Assembly (NCBI RefSeq): GCF_000004075.3
Contig: NC_026657.2
Span: forward strand, 40,596,732-40,660,731
DNA length: 64,000 nt
Direction of reading: 5' to 3'
Origin: Cucumis sativus
Lineage: Eukaryota > Streptophyta > Magnoliopsida > Cucurbitales > Cucurbitaceae
Part shown: one piece after another, positions 12,001 to 31,200 of the stretch
Position numbering within the stretch: the first letter of the stretch is position 1
Layout of the letters: every line of letters starts with the position of its first letter
Made by a program: the position numbers and the translations under genes
The notes under the pieces: generated by a model
What the model was told of the DNA's origin: nothing
Databases searched by the model: none
What the model saw: the letters and a program-made list of their open reading frames with translations, nothing else

Positions 12001-14427
12001 TTGCTTGATAATGTTCGACCTATTGCAACAGTTTGTAGCAATTTATGACATACATTATTATAAAGCTGCTGACATAAAATATTTTTCACTATTATTGTCT
12101 ATGTTAAGGATAATTGGCGTTCATTTAGCAAAAGTCTTTTTTATAATTATAATTTTAGTCATAAGGAAGAAGATGTATATTGTATTTAATAAACAATTAT
12201 TTCTTCTTTTATAGCATATCGTCTCTGTGAATGCTAGTGAATCAGTAGGCATAGACTGTTTTGCATTCCTAGATTTTGATAGATGCTGGATCTGATTTTG
12301 CCTGGTCAAATGGCATTATGGATGTGCTTGTTTCAATCATTACATTTGAAATTTTTTTTTTATTATTAATGTTAACGATACATCATCTTTTCTTTTCTCT
12401 TTGATCTGTTTAGTTCTATTTTCTTTAAATAAGTACTCATTGATGTGAGATAATGTATTGTTCACTCATTAGTATGTGAGTTGATTTCACAGTACAGGAG
12501 TTAAATATATTGATCTCATCTCTTTCAGGATACAAATCCACATGGAAAGTCAAAGAAGAAGAAATCTGACTTATTTGAGCATGTTAAATACGATGGCCTT
12601 GAACAGGATGCTGATTGTGACGCCCATGACAATCCTGATTCACGATCTCATTTTGGACAAACAGTGTGGGATATCATTCCTGGCATAAGGAATAGCATGT
12701 ACCCACACCAGCGGGAAGGCTTTGAATTTATTTGGAAAAATATAGCCGGGGGGATTTATCTTGATGAGTTAAGAGAAATGGACGGCTTAAACAATGGGAG
12801 TGGATGCATTGTATCACATGCTCCTGGAACAGGAAAAACTCGTCTGACAATTAATTTTCTTCAGACATACATGAAATTAAATCCTACATGTCGGCCTATG
12901 ATTATTGCACCTAGCAGCATGCTCCTTACCTGGGAAGAGGAGTTTTTGAAGTGGGATGTTGGCATTCCCTTTCATAACCTGAATAAGCGAGATTTCTCTT
13001 TCGAGGAGAATATGTCAGCCCTTAAGTTTTTGATGCAAGCTTCTCCATCAGGTCAAAATGTGGACAATGTACGGGTTGTAAAACTATTTTCCTGGAAAAA
13101 GGAAAAAAGCATCTTGGGAATTAGTTACAGATTGTTTGAAAGATTAGCTGGAGTTCGGAATGACTCTAAATGTGATAAAGTAAGGAATGTCCTATTGGAG
13201 CTCCCTGATCTTGTGGTCTTTGATGAAGGGCACATTCCACGCAACGATGATAGTCTTATTTGGATGGCTTTGTCCAAAATTAAGACAGAAAGGCGCATCA
13301 TTCTCTCTGGAACTCCTTTCCAGAATAATTTTACTGAATTTTCTAATACACTTAGGCTGGTGAGGCCAAATTTTGCAAAAGAAAGTAATACTGTAGGTGA
13401 TGGATGCATGGATAAGAAGCGTGGGCGACCAAAAAATATTACAAGAGGAAAATGGGACCTTTTGATTAGTTCCATTGGCAGAACTTCTGAGCTGGAAAGT
13501 GCGGAATTGAAAGAAATCAGGGCCTTGATCAATCCATTTGTGCATGTGTATAGGGGCAGCATACTACAAGAGAAACTCCCAGGGTTGAGGAAATCTACGG
13601 TTATATTATGGCCAGCAGAGCTGCAGAAGAATTTTCTTGAGAGAGTTCAAGCAAGGAAGAATTCTTTTGAAGTGGAATATGTTGAGTCCTTGATCTCTGT
13701 ACATCCGTCCCTGATACTGAAAAGTGATAAAGGTGATTGTGAATTTGACAAGGACATGTTAGAGAGGTGTAGATTGAATCCTGAACTAGGAGTGAAACTA
13801 CAGTTTCTCCTGGAAATTATACGTCTGAGTGAAGCTTTGAATGAAAAGGTTTTAGTTTTCAGCCAATATATTGAACCATTGTCCTTTATAGAAGAACATC
13901 TTAAGTTTCATTTTAAATGGACTGAAGGGATAGAGTTGTTTCATATGGATGGAAAACGTGAGATAAAGAAACGACAAGCATTAATAAATACCTTTAACGA
14001 TCTAACAAGTGAAGTTAGGGTATTGCTTGCATCTACAAGGGCTTGCTCAGAAGGTATAAACCTTGTTGGGGCTTCAAGGGTAGTTTTACTTGATGTTGTA
14101 TGGAATCCCTCGGTGGAAAGGCAAGCCATATGTCGGGCATATAGACTTGGTCAGAGAAAGGTTGTTTATGTCTACCATCTCATTACCTCTGGAACAAGGG
14201 AAGAAGAAAAGTATAGCCGACAAATAGTAAAAGATCGATTGTCTCAGTTAGTTTTTTCGTCTGAACAAAACAGTAATGACGTCAAAGTATCTTCCAGAGA
14301 TCTGGATGACAGAATTTTGGAAGCTGTACTTCAACACGAAAAGTTTAAAAAGATATTCCAAAAGATAATATACCAATCGAAGGACTCCTGCATGAACGAG
14401 AATTTTGGCTTGGCAGACAAGGAGTGA
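9081..14427 (+). CDS. CLSY3/4-like: SNF2-domain protein CLASSY 3/4-like (RdDM chromatin remodeler)
   Basis: CLASSY proteins recruit RNA polymerase IV to chromatin for 24-nt siRNA production in RNA-directed DNA methylation; CLSY3 and CLSY4 form one clade. Exons: 9081-10691, 11461-11613, 12529-14427; all junctions phase 0, 1220 residues. Exon 1 (537 residues) is acidic and Ser-rich with a basic start (RRKRRRKSR), a DCDD repeat and an AT-hook-like RGRPRG near residue 453. Exon 2 holds a cysteine cluster (LKCRCCSYV). Exon 3 carries the Snf2 ATPase: SHAPGTGKTRLT near 685, motif II VVFDEGH near 820, LSGTPFQNNF, a C-terminal helicase lobe with KVLVFSQYIEPL, STRACSEGINLVGASRVVLL and QAICRAYRLGQ near 1120. 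A second GRP motif (KKRGRPKN) is near 885. DEGH instead of DEAH occurs in CLSY relatives I remember. The end (IIYQSKDSCMN) resembles CLSY3. The start at 9081 is the first ATG of the exon 1 frame. Confidence 0.93.
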
Positions 14428-17021
14428 AAATGCACTTATCAAGAACTTTTGGAACCTGATTCTCTCATTCTTGGTTTTGAAGTTCGATGCACTTTTAGAA
14501 GTTTTATTGGCAAGAAGACAATTAATGAACGGAAGTACTTTGGACTCTGGTATGTCTTAATTCTTAATAAATTTTCATTCTAATCACTTACCTATTTTTA
14601 CTTGAGAGTTATTAGCTTCTTTTCCTACTTTTGAGCTCTTTAGATTTAAGAAATAAACCTTTTACCAATGTTTAACTGGCTGTAGTACTAGTTTTAGTTT
14701 TAAGCTAGTTTGAAGGAAATTGACGACGCAAGGACATTAACTATTGGGTATGTAAAAAGCAATCTGCCAAGTTCATGGATTTATGATTCCTGTGTCTCAC
14801 CTGCCAAATATAACCACTAACTACCTCAGCATCTGGTCCTAGTTTCCTGCATAAAATCCTCTCAACTGTCAATAACTCAATTCTATATCTCTCTATGTTA
14901 CCCAGACCATTCTTTTCTAACATTTTCTTTCAGCCCCCTAGATTTTGTATTTTACATTGGAGCAATGCTTGGGTGCATTTTGATGCACCAATCTTTTATG
15001 TATTCTACTCCTATCATACACATAAAAAATGAATTAATATATTAATATATTTCAGTAAAGAATGAACAAAGAATTTGTTATGTGATAAATTATGATTAGA
15101 TAATTTAGTAGGATGCACAAAAAAAAGGTGTTGCTAGAAGGTACCTAAGTATTTTCCTTTACATCGAGGGGTCATTTTTTATGTACTCTTATCAAACTGG
15201 CTTAGATCTCTTTCTGCCCCTTTTCCCCCAAAACTTTCCTTGTGGAACTAATGGATTATTTGCTTGACCAGAACTTGTTAAAACATTCTATTGACAAACA
15301 CTTTTGATCATTTAGCATTCCTTATATCAGTTTTTTTGTATTCTACCATATGCAACTCTGAAAATTTGTCATTTTTGTGTGTCGTAATGCAGATCTTTGT
15401 GGCCTTGCAACGATACAGCACTACAGTCGTAAGCATCGCGAACTTGCACATTTCACTTGTCATGGAACCATTAGATGGGGTAAATGCTACCGTTTGCTCT
15501 TTCTTTTTTTGGAGTGCATAATTTTTTTTCTTTTTTGAAGCAGCCATTCAAATATTTTGTGTAAATTCCTTGTTCTTCACACCTGCTCAATGTACAGTGA
15601 GGAACTATAGTTTCATTTGGATAACTAACCCAAAAAGAAAAAAAAAAAAACAACAGAATCTTGGAAAGGTCATATACAAGTTTAGTTCTGCTTTTGAGAA
15701 TTTGCAAAAGCTGCTGTGAAAAGAATAGTCAACAAAGTTTCTTTGTATAATGTTATTTTCCCCTTCTTTGCCTTTAATATTAATGTTTATCACTTCTTAA
15801 CAAAATTAGAGATATTTGTGGATGGGGGATTCTATTCTCCAGTGAGCAACCATACAAAATTCACAACTGAAGAACGAGACAACGAGACCCGAAATAAGAG
15901 AATGATTTGTGTGAGAGGAAAGTGATTTGTGAGAGAAGGATAGGAAACGAGTGAGATTAACCATTTTTGTGCTAGTGGATTTTGTTTTGGTGATTTCACT
16001 TGATGTTGATGTTAACAAAGGATAAAAAGAAGGGAGAATTTCTATTTCTCCTCTTTGTTTAGGTCATCTGTCTAAAAACATATCTTTTTTTCCATTTTAA
16101 AACCATTTCTAGACCAACAGAATAATGGATACAAGCACACTGTTTTGTAGGAATTATACACACTATTTCACAAACTCACAAAATAATTGGAATACAATCT
16201 TTTCTTTTTTGTCCAAACTTCAATTTTAAATTGTAATGGGATGGTTTCTTCTACTAGAGAGATTAACCGTTAATAAAGAAAATAAAAATTAAAGAATTCA
16301 TAAACTTATTCTCGTTGTTATCTCCAAATTAAAATTTAATCCATTACAGTTCAAATTTTAAAAAGGGAATTTCTTTCGATTAAAAAAATCATCGAACCTT
16401 TATTGTTATTAAAAAAGTTATGGAAATTGGCTTTTAATAAAATCAATTAGTATAAATTTCACTCACGCTTAAAACTAAAATAAAAAAGTAGATCATTTAT
16501 GGTTGATTTGTCCCCAATTTAGAATGAGTTGGGTGGAAAATAGTTACCTAATTAATTCAGTCAAAATTTTGTTACAATTGTGAGGTTTAATCTATAAAAT
16601 TGATGATTTATGGTGAGATTACTGAAAGTTATTAAGTTTAGAAGTTAATTTGATTGTTTTTTCCAATTTTATTATAACTCCTTTTTTCCCTTGTTGTCAT
16701 GTCAATGCTACCATATATTTATGGTCTATTTTCTATGTTCAAATCCTATTACTTATATTGCAACAAAATTCATGGATACAATAATGTGTATAGACCTTTA
16801 ATCTCATTGAAATACATATAGTTGATAAAGTATAAAAGCACATCATTTAATTATGTCGTACATATTTGCATTTATGTTTCTCTTAATAAAAATAAGTCTA
16901 TCACAAAATGTTTAAAATATATTTTAAAATGAATTCCAAACACATCGTTAATCTATTATAATTTTATTTTCATCTAAATGAAAGTAAATTTTTAGAAACA
17001 AAAGGTTGGCAAATAAAAAAT
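14428..17021. other. CLSY 3' flank and spacer, no gene recognised
   Basis: After the CLSY stop there is a good donor (CTG|GTATGT, 14550) and a possible acceptor (TGCAG ending at 15392), so a spliced 3' UTR is possible but unproven. At about 14741-14923 the minus strand has a 60-codon open frame with balanced composition that I do not recognise. The rest is AT-rich with A/T runs (about 15632-15650 poly-A). Confidence 0.4.
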
Positions 17022-17093
17022 TCCGTTGCCGGGACTTGAACCCGGGTCTCTCGGGTGAGAGCCGAGTATCCTAACCAACTAGACTACAACGGA
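17022..17093 (-). tRNA. tRNA-Glu (anticodon CTC)
   Basis: Reading the minus strand from 17093, a 72-nt cloverleaf begins TCCGTTG and closes with CAACGGA, a 7-bp acceptor stem with discriminator A sharing the last base. The anticodon arm is CTCGG-CTCTCAC-CCGAG with anticodon CTC (Glu). The T arm CCGGGTTCAAGTCCCGG contains a normal B box. A T-run follows at once (minus strand, below 17022), as a Pol III terminator. There is no intron, and all stems pair, so it looks functional. Confidence 0.96.
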
Positions 17094-17177
17094 TCATTTT
17101 ATTGCTCATCTAACTAACTTATTTTTCAATGAGTAAACACTTCTCGTTACTTAAGAAAAGAGAGAGGATTTGAATTC

Positions 17178-17185
17178 TAGGGTTT
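17178..17185 (+). promoter_or_regulatory. Telo-box (TAGGGTTT) in the eL43 promoter/leader
   Basis: TAGGGTTT, the reverse complement of AAACCCTA, lies 61 bp before the eL43 start codon. Telo-boxes close to the transcription start are a hallmark of plant ribosomal protein genes, so position and gene identity support each other. Confidence 0.6.
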
Positions 17186-17245
17186 TTCTGGTTTCCCAAC
17201 TTCATCAAATCTTCTTCCGGAGATCTTGTGGTCAGTCAAGCAGCA

Positions 17246-19143
<1,898 letters not shown>

Positions 19144-20712
19144 GCCATCTTCACTGCGTATTTTCGCCCTCTTTGTATGGAAAAAGATTGCTCCCTCACT
19201 ACACTTTTCTTCGTTTCAATGTTGTAGGAATTGGTTATTTGAAGTTAATTGAAACTGATCCCTTTCTTCATTTCTTATACTTTTGGCCATTTTTCTATTG
19301 ATCGTCAATGGAGTTTTGTTCAAGTTTACATGTTTGGTAGCTAAGGTTGACATCCATGAAATGAGTCCTCTGCTTTGTTCACAAAACTTTTTCCGATTAC
19401 TAGGAGTTAATCTTACTGATTACATAATTATTCTTTTAAACCAGTGGTTTTGAAGTTATTGGTTTAGGCTCTTCTCAACCCCGTTAAGTTCATATATATA
19501 ATTGGAATGTGTTGAAATGTCTACCAAGTTGTACTTTTTTTTTTCTACGGAAAATACCAACCACCATGTCTTAAACTCTCAGAGTTTGTATCAATTTAAA
19601 CTCTAGATTAATAATTGTATCGTTTTAAGCCATGAACTTTTGTAGTTATATCAATTTGCTATTATGTATCTGACGTTAAGTGTTTGTATCAACTAAATTC
19701 CTAAATTTCTATAAATGAATTAATTTAAACTTTGACAGTTTTTTTTTAAAATTTTGAAACGAATATGTAGTGAAGAGTTGAAATTGATTTTGGAAGAGTT
19801 TAATTCACTTTCCCTATCAGTTTATTTAACACAATATTGTTTGTGGTAGAAGGTAATTTCGAGATGGATACAAATCAATACCACTTAAAGTTGATTTTAT
19901 TATTAAGTTCAGGATATATTTATTTGTATTATTATTTTCTTTTTCCAAAGGAAGATGGGTTATTGGAATATACCGATTGGTTGTAGTTTGATTCTTCAAG
20001 TGGGGACTTGTTTTCCATCATTGTTTCAAATGGAAGGTTATTGTCTTTATCCCATACAATTTCTTGATATTGGAGAATTTGCAAAAGTTTATGGAATATC
20101 TTTGATCTTGTTTCCAAAGATTTTCCCCACAAAATCATATTATAATGAAGTTGATCCAACATCAACCTTCACAACTTTAACATCTGTTGAAAAAAGAAAA
20201 AACTTTCATAATTTTAATTAAAGGTTATGCCAATGGGCATATTGTATGAAATCTATTCTTCTTTATCTTTTCTATTTTTTTTAAAAAGGAACAAACCAGG
20301 AACATTCTCAACAGATTATTTTGATGATAGAACTTAGAATAAGATTCCATTGTTATTTTCTCCATTACATACTTTCATTTTCTTTGAGTCGAAGTTAAAT
20401 CAATGATACACGTTAAATTTTTTTCAAACATTATTCACAAAAGATGGAGTTACCTTTTAAGCACAGTTTATCAAGTTAAATCGTTGGCAGAAAGTTTCGG
20501 AAAAATCTGAAAGAGTAAATTCTTACACATCACAAGGAATAACTATCCGTATTGTGCCTATTAACCATGAATTGCTTATATCAAACAAACTCTCAAAAGA
20601 CAACAAAAATACATACAAGGTATTGTGACAAGCTATATTTGAATTGTCATTGATAAAACTGTTGGTGCAGAAACAAATTAAACAAGACATCAATACCTAC
20701 CAAAAAGAGTTC

Positions 20713-20745
<33 letters not shown>

Positions 20746-21017
20746 GGTGGGGTGGGGGTGTATTCCAAAGAAGCTCACCAAATACGAGCGATCATGAGAA
20801 TTGGGATCTTCATTCATTCATCCATTCACAAGGGGTAGGCGAATGCTTCATTCCAACATTCCAAAGCAGATAAAAGGGAGGGGTCGTCTTCATCGTTATT
20901 ATTCTCAAAAAAGGTATTTTGTTAAACTAATTCTCAAGGCATGTCCTTCCCAAAGAAGTTTCAGCAAACAGAGATGCATATTAACTCACCCAAGTGAATG
21001 CTTCAAGTTCTCAGCTT
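19144..21017. other. Spacer between the convergent eL43 and CK2-beta genes
   Basis: It holds the eL43 3' UTR region, an AT-rich repeat-like stretch (19550-19760), and a run of about 18 T followed by G-rich TGGGGTGGGGGTG (20726-20760). At 19932-20165 the minus strand has a 77-codon frame, listed separately. The downstream part probably contains the CK2-beta 3' UTR. No gene is recognised. Confidence 0.5.
19932..20165 (-). other. Unrecognised 77-codon open frame, possible gene fragment
   Basis: The frame has balanced, coding-like composition (for example KSPLEESNYNQSVYSNNPS near its end) and closes with a stop, unlike the low-complexity frames nearby. I do not recognise the family and see no flanking exon. 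The plus strand is also open over 19955-20221. It may be the last exon of a decayed gene or chance. Confidence 0.2.
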
Positions 21018-25786
<4,769 letters not shown>

Positions 25787-25921
25787 CGCCGCCGGTAGAA
25801 GGGACGAAAAAGGAAAGGAGAGGAGGCTAAATCTGTGGAAGAAACATACCCAGAAAGAGGAAAATGGAGAGAAGAAGAGAGAATTGCTAAAGGGAATCTG
25901 AAAGAAAAGAGAAGAAAGAGT

Positions 25922-25946
25922 GAAGAAGAAGAAGAAGAAGAAGAAG
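25922..25946. repeat. (GAA)n microsatellite in the CK2-beta leader/promoter
   Basis: About eight GAA repeats, that is (TTC)n in the direction of the CK2-beta transcript, lie about 140 bp before its start codon. Pyrimidine-rich leaders with TTC or CT runs are common in plants. Confidence 0.85.
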
Positions 25947-25949
25947 CAT

Positions 25950-28261
25950 TATGTGGAGAAATGGTGTGTTGGTGTTCTCTCTTCTTCCTTAATGGATTCC
26001 CAAAACCTTAACGAAGAATGACAGAGGGACACAGAAAGGGCGACGATTAAATCTATAAAGTTTGCTATACGGTTGACGATTAATCGGCAGCGACAACTCG
26101 CCCCCTTTTTTCTTTTCCTTCTTTTTTTTTTTTGGGTAAATTATTGAAAATATTTACATGAACTAAAATAGAATATAACTCAATGTATATCCCTCCAAAT
26201 TTTACTATTTTGTAATATCATTGTTTCAAATTTAGAAGCATATGGACTAAATTGTTATGTTTAATGCCTATCACTTTTTCCTTTTTAGCTTTGAGTCTCA
26301 CTATTATATATATAAAAATAAAAATAATGAACAAAATTGGATTCCATTGTTAATATTCCTATCATAAATAGGATTGAGTATGCTCACATGATTTCATAAA
26401 ACCATATGGTTTCCTCCATCTAAATAAAGCATGTTTTACATGAAGAATATTTGGCTCTAACATGTTTTATTCGATTAGAACCCAGTATGTATTATTAAGA
26501 AAAGAGAGAATAGAACTCAATCAAGATGACATGATCTACCCTTCCTATGCCAAATAATTTACCTTTTTTTTTCTTTTTTTTTGTATTTTCATTCTTAAAA
26601 TCTATTTTTAATAAGTCTAATTTCTATTTAGACTATCCGTTTCAAAATGTTAATGTCTTGAAATTTTTAGTTTAATTTCAATTTTGCACCGGAGCTTTTG
26701 TTTATTAATTCAATTAAAACAATTATACAGTCAAATTTTTAAATAAATTTCAAAGTAACGGAAAAAAGAGGAAAAAAGTAATAACACTTAACTAATTACA
26801 ATTCTTTAAATTAATTAACATAGTAGCGTAAAAGCTTGAAAGTATTTATTAAAATTTTGAAACTAAGAAAAATGACTACAAAGTAAAATTGTGACGTTCT
26901 TAAAACTTAGAAACTAAACTTAAAAGATTACAAAATATAACAGTTTGAAACTTAGATCAAAGCAAAATGAAAATGTTTCCTTATTTTTATTAATTTATTT
27001 TTGAGGTTTCCTTATTTATTTCACTTTCTATTTTAAGTTAAAAGTGTATCAAAAAATAAAAAAGAAGGAAAAAGGGAAAAGGAGAATTTTCCAAAAAGAA
27101 AAACAAAATAATAATAACATGTTTCACGTGCGAAGCAAGAAGTGGCACACAAAACTCTTAACAAATTAATGCAACAAAAAATACCTTTAGAAGAAAAAAG
27201 AAGAAATCAATGCAGAAATAATTAAGTCAAAATCGTTATAAAGTTGAAATTCAAAATGAAAAAAGTAGGAGAAATTATGAAATTGATTTAGTTAAAGAAA
27301 TTTTGATGGCTTAGAATTGAGGATTGAAAAATGTAGGTCAATATATCAATAGGTTTGACCAATATTAAGAAGTAATCAATAATCTTTAATATCTTTTATA
27401 AAGACCCATAGAACATATATATCCTCAACAACAAAAAAAGCTCATATAAGTATAAACAATGGTACCAAGATCTATAACTTAGTTTGATTGAGAATAAATA
27501 ACGAAAGTGAAATATCAACCCTAACACCAACTTAGGGAGGCGAGAAGAATTTTTGGCCCTTCGAAAGCTTCTCCAGACAGTTCCGGGCTAGAATGACAGC
27601 CATACCATCAACAGAATCAAGAAAAAGGCTAGAAACACCTTGTTCCTCTATTAAAATGTTGGATAAAAACTTCAATATAAATGTTGTTGTTATTATTATT
27701 TTTCTCACCAGAGGAAGCCAACTATTCAAAGATCTGTATTAAGGTAAGGATGTGAAGGTTTCTATTGATAAAAACTGATGGTTACAGCACATTAACCAAA
27801 AGTACAAAATTGGACTATCAAAAATCAAAAGAACAAGTAGAAAAGATATATAAGGCATTCACCTCCAATCTTCTAAAGACAAGACAATGGAATCAGAATG
27901 GGCTTGGAGTTCACATCTCATGATAACACCTAATCAAACTACTCAACATATAATTATAATACCTATGCAAAATAAAGCTACTTCCTTCTTTCTTTTCTTT
28001 ACCTTTCTTTCTTTCTTTCTTTCTTTTTTTTCCCTTCTATCTTCTTCTTATTCTCTCTCCTGTGGGGGTGCTGAGTCTGTTGGTAATACAATATTTTGCG
28101 TTTTTCCTTGAGAGCTGAAGCGTCTTCAACTTTACTTTAATTGGCTAAAGCAAATAACAGTAAGGGTAACATGCGACAATGATCCTACGTAGTTTGGAAT
28201 GAAAGATGATTGTTAATTAGCACTTTCAGACTTACAGGGGATGAGGGAATCTTTCAGTTGA
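25950..28261. other. Spacer between the CK2-beta 5' end and the DXO1 3' end
   Basis: This is AT-rich with no gene recognised. There is a poly-T run at about 26124-26136, TATATATA near 26305 and a CTTT microsatellite (about 28002-28030). The right end should contain the DXO1 3' UTR. Open frames at 27532-27729 and 27887-28111 show no family motif. Confidence 0.5.
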
Positions 28262-31200
28262 CTACAAGAGCTCAATATGATGAGTGATGGCATCTGGGCA
28301 TGAAGAGGCTTGAAGAAGCTCTAAACGAGTGAAAGGATGTGCAAATTGCAATATGTAATCTTCATCTGAAGTAAATATTGAACAAAAAAAAAATCAGTTC
28401 TTTGATCCTTAACAAATGCAGTGAGCAGGCAAATGAAAATCTTTAGGAATTAGTTCCTTGATCCGTGGGAATGAACTGGAAAATCAATTAAACAAAGCTT
28501 TTAAGTGGAGCAATTATATAGGATACAAACTTACTTTCTTTGACTGTTCCATAAAGCCAGCATAACACTTCATCAGCAAAGGCCAGACATACTCCTCCCT
28601 AAAAATAAGTTGTCATTATTGGATAAAAGGACAAGAAGTGTGAGAAACTGAACTTCAATTACCAACACAATTCAAAAAGCTTAAAAAAAGAAAATGATAA
28701 TATTGTTAAGTTTTTTGAGCAAACAGAGTCAGAGAAAGTTCCAAGGAAATAAGTACAGGATTAAATTTAGAAAAACTCATAAAGGAAATGTATGTGATTG
28801 CACATAGATGTGGAGCCAAGGGATACCGATATGATTGTTTCTTATCATTTTTTAATAAAAGTTTCTACTTGATTATTCAATTAAAGGTAGTATGTGCTTG
28901 GACTTATTCACGTTGCTCGTAATTCGATAACGTATTGATATTTTGTTCCTTTTTTTATGAATAATTCAACTTTATTGAAAAGAAAATGAAGGAATATTAG
29001 GTCATACAAAAAAGCCAAACAAATAGAGCCAAGCTACAACAAGAAATTTTGATTCAACAAAAGACATGAATAGTTACAAAAGGACTTGGCCATCAAGATA
29101 CAAAGGGGGTTGCATGCAAATTTTTCACTTAGAACTAAAGAAATATTTTGAGCACGTATTGTTGTTATGGCTTCATTTTCGAGAATGATTACAACCCTTT
29201 CGAGCATGTTTGGCCCAAGTTGGGAGAATGGATTTGTTAACTCTACTCCCTAGTTTGACCCAAGGAGTTCACGAGTCCAGTATGAACCCACAACTAAGAA
29301 ACATCAATTACATAACTTACCAACTTCTTACGTAGTAAGCTCCAAAATTAAACAACTTTCCAAAACTAAATGGAAGCTCCATAATTATTCCTTACCCCAC
29401 CCTCTACTCCTTATAAACTACTTGATTTATCTCATGTTTGCTAAATGGAAGGGCTTTTTCTTTTTCCTTTCAACTTTTTTGCAACTTACTTAGCCCAGGC
29501 TAAGGCTTCCTTTTTCAGTCAACTCCAAAAAAAATCACTTACCTGCCAATAGTTTTTCATTTTCACTCTCTGTGTGATGTCCTTGGTTCTCAATCTTTCC
29601 GTCCGGACAAGTTGGCCAGCATCATTCCTGCATAAAATGGAAGTGTATGAACAATAATTAAAGTTACGAAATCTTATACCCAACAAGAAACTTCATGTAT
29701 CAACAAAGCAATGGCATCACTAGATATAAAAGAAACACCGTGGATGCTGATATATTTTGTGTGAAAGAGGAAGATTTAAACATTACACGACTTTACTTTT
29801 AAATACTTTTAAATGTTTGCTTGACCAATTAACAATTCCCTGAACTGAAACCATGTCAGAAGAAGGTGCAGTCACCAAGTTAATTAAAAGATAATTACTC
29901 TATTATGGGGTATGAAGGCCTTGGTCTTATAAGTTTAAGGCTGCATAATAATGTGGCTCTATTCCTTAAATGATTAAAGTCTCAAGAAGGTACAAAAATG
30001 GTAGGCGGCGGTGGACTTCAACCACCATGCTAAGGCCAATACTAGAAGCCCAACAATGACAATTTGGTTTGCTGTCTAGCATGAGAAAAAGAAAGGAAAC
30101 GAAAGACTCAGTGAGGCAAGGAATTCCATCAAACGTCCATAGGTACACCTCCTGGCAAAGTGTTACTCATACTGTGGACGTTTTTTATTTATTAATAAAC
30201 AACTTCCATCCGCTGAATAAGGCCGGCAAAATGAATAAATTACCTGAACCCAATAACGATATATGGTACACCAGCTAAGAACGATTGTATCTGCAACAGA
30301 AAATGCAACCAAGTCAATGCCCGAACTCAGAATGGGACAAAATACTTCATTTTCACTTCTGACAGTAAAAGGGAAGCAATTTCAAATTAGCCACAGCAAG
30401 AGAATAATAGGAAACTAGATCAATTCCAAGAAACTGAAAGATACCCATATGAAACTTTCCTCGTATTAAACTTCCTTAGAAATATGAGGCTTCCTGATTT
30501 TTAAAAAAAAAAAAACACTTCCCTAGAGAAACTGTATAACACACTCCATATGATGGTAAGCTATCATTCATGTCTGGCGGTAAATACCAGCTGGTCAAGG
30601 GTATTGGTCCCAACTGACAAAAATAACAAAAATGCCAGACCATCATGTACCTCGTCCTAATTTCCAGCTCTAACTTTTTTTTAACCATATTAGAGTGAAC
30701 AGGGTAACATGGAAGATTTAATTTTTCTTCCAAAATCTTAGAAGTGGCACATGTTTTCTCATTTATGATATTAAATCACATGTTTCTTCATGATTAGCTC
30801 GAATAGTTTGGCATTTCCAGAGTCTTGCTTTGGTAATCGGAAAAGGTGTTTATACTTGATACGTGTGCTTGGTTTAATAACAAAGTACTAAATAATCTAG
30901 AGTCAGACAGGAATTGCACAAATACCCAGAATTTAAGCAATTTCTCTCTCTCATATCTTTCTTCAGTACGCTGATCCAACTGCAAATAACAAGAAAAAAA
31001 TACAGGTTATAAGAGCAGAGAAAGGTCGAACATTGGAAACCTAGACTGTGAAAGAATTCTTGATATGTAACAATTGATTCATTACTGTCAACCTCACGAC
31101 TTGTCTTTAGTTCAACATAAAACCTCCTTCCCTCATCAGTTGAATCACAGCAATCCATTTCAGCACCCATCAGAATGCGATGAGCACCTAACTTTGTTTT

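Noticed and set aside
13210-13235. DEGH instead of DEAH in the CLSY motif II, considered as a broken ATPase
   Set aside because: Known CLSY relatives carry DEGH as I recall, and all other motifs are intact, so it is a family feature.
13125-13562. Long minus-strand frames (145 and 117 codons) over the CLSY ATPase region
   Set aside because: They are antisense shadows of the CLSY helicase exon, with no motif of their own.
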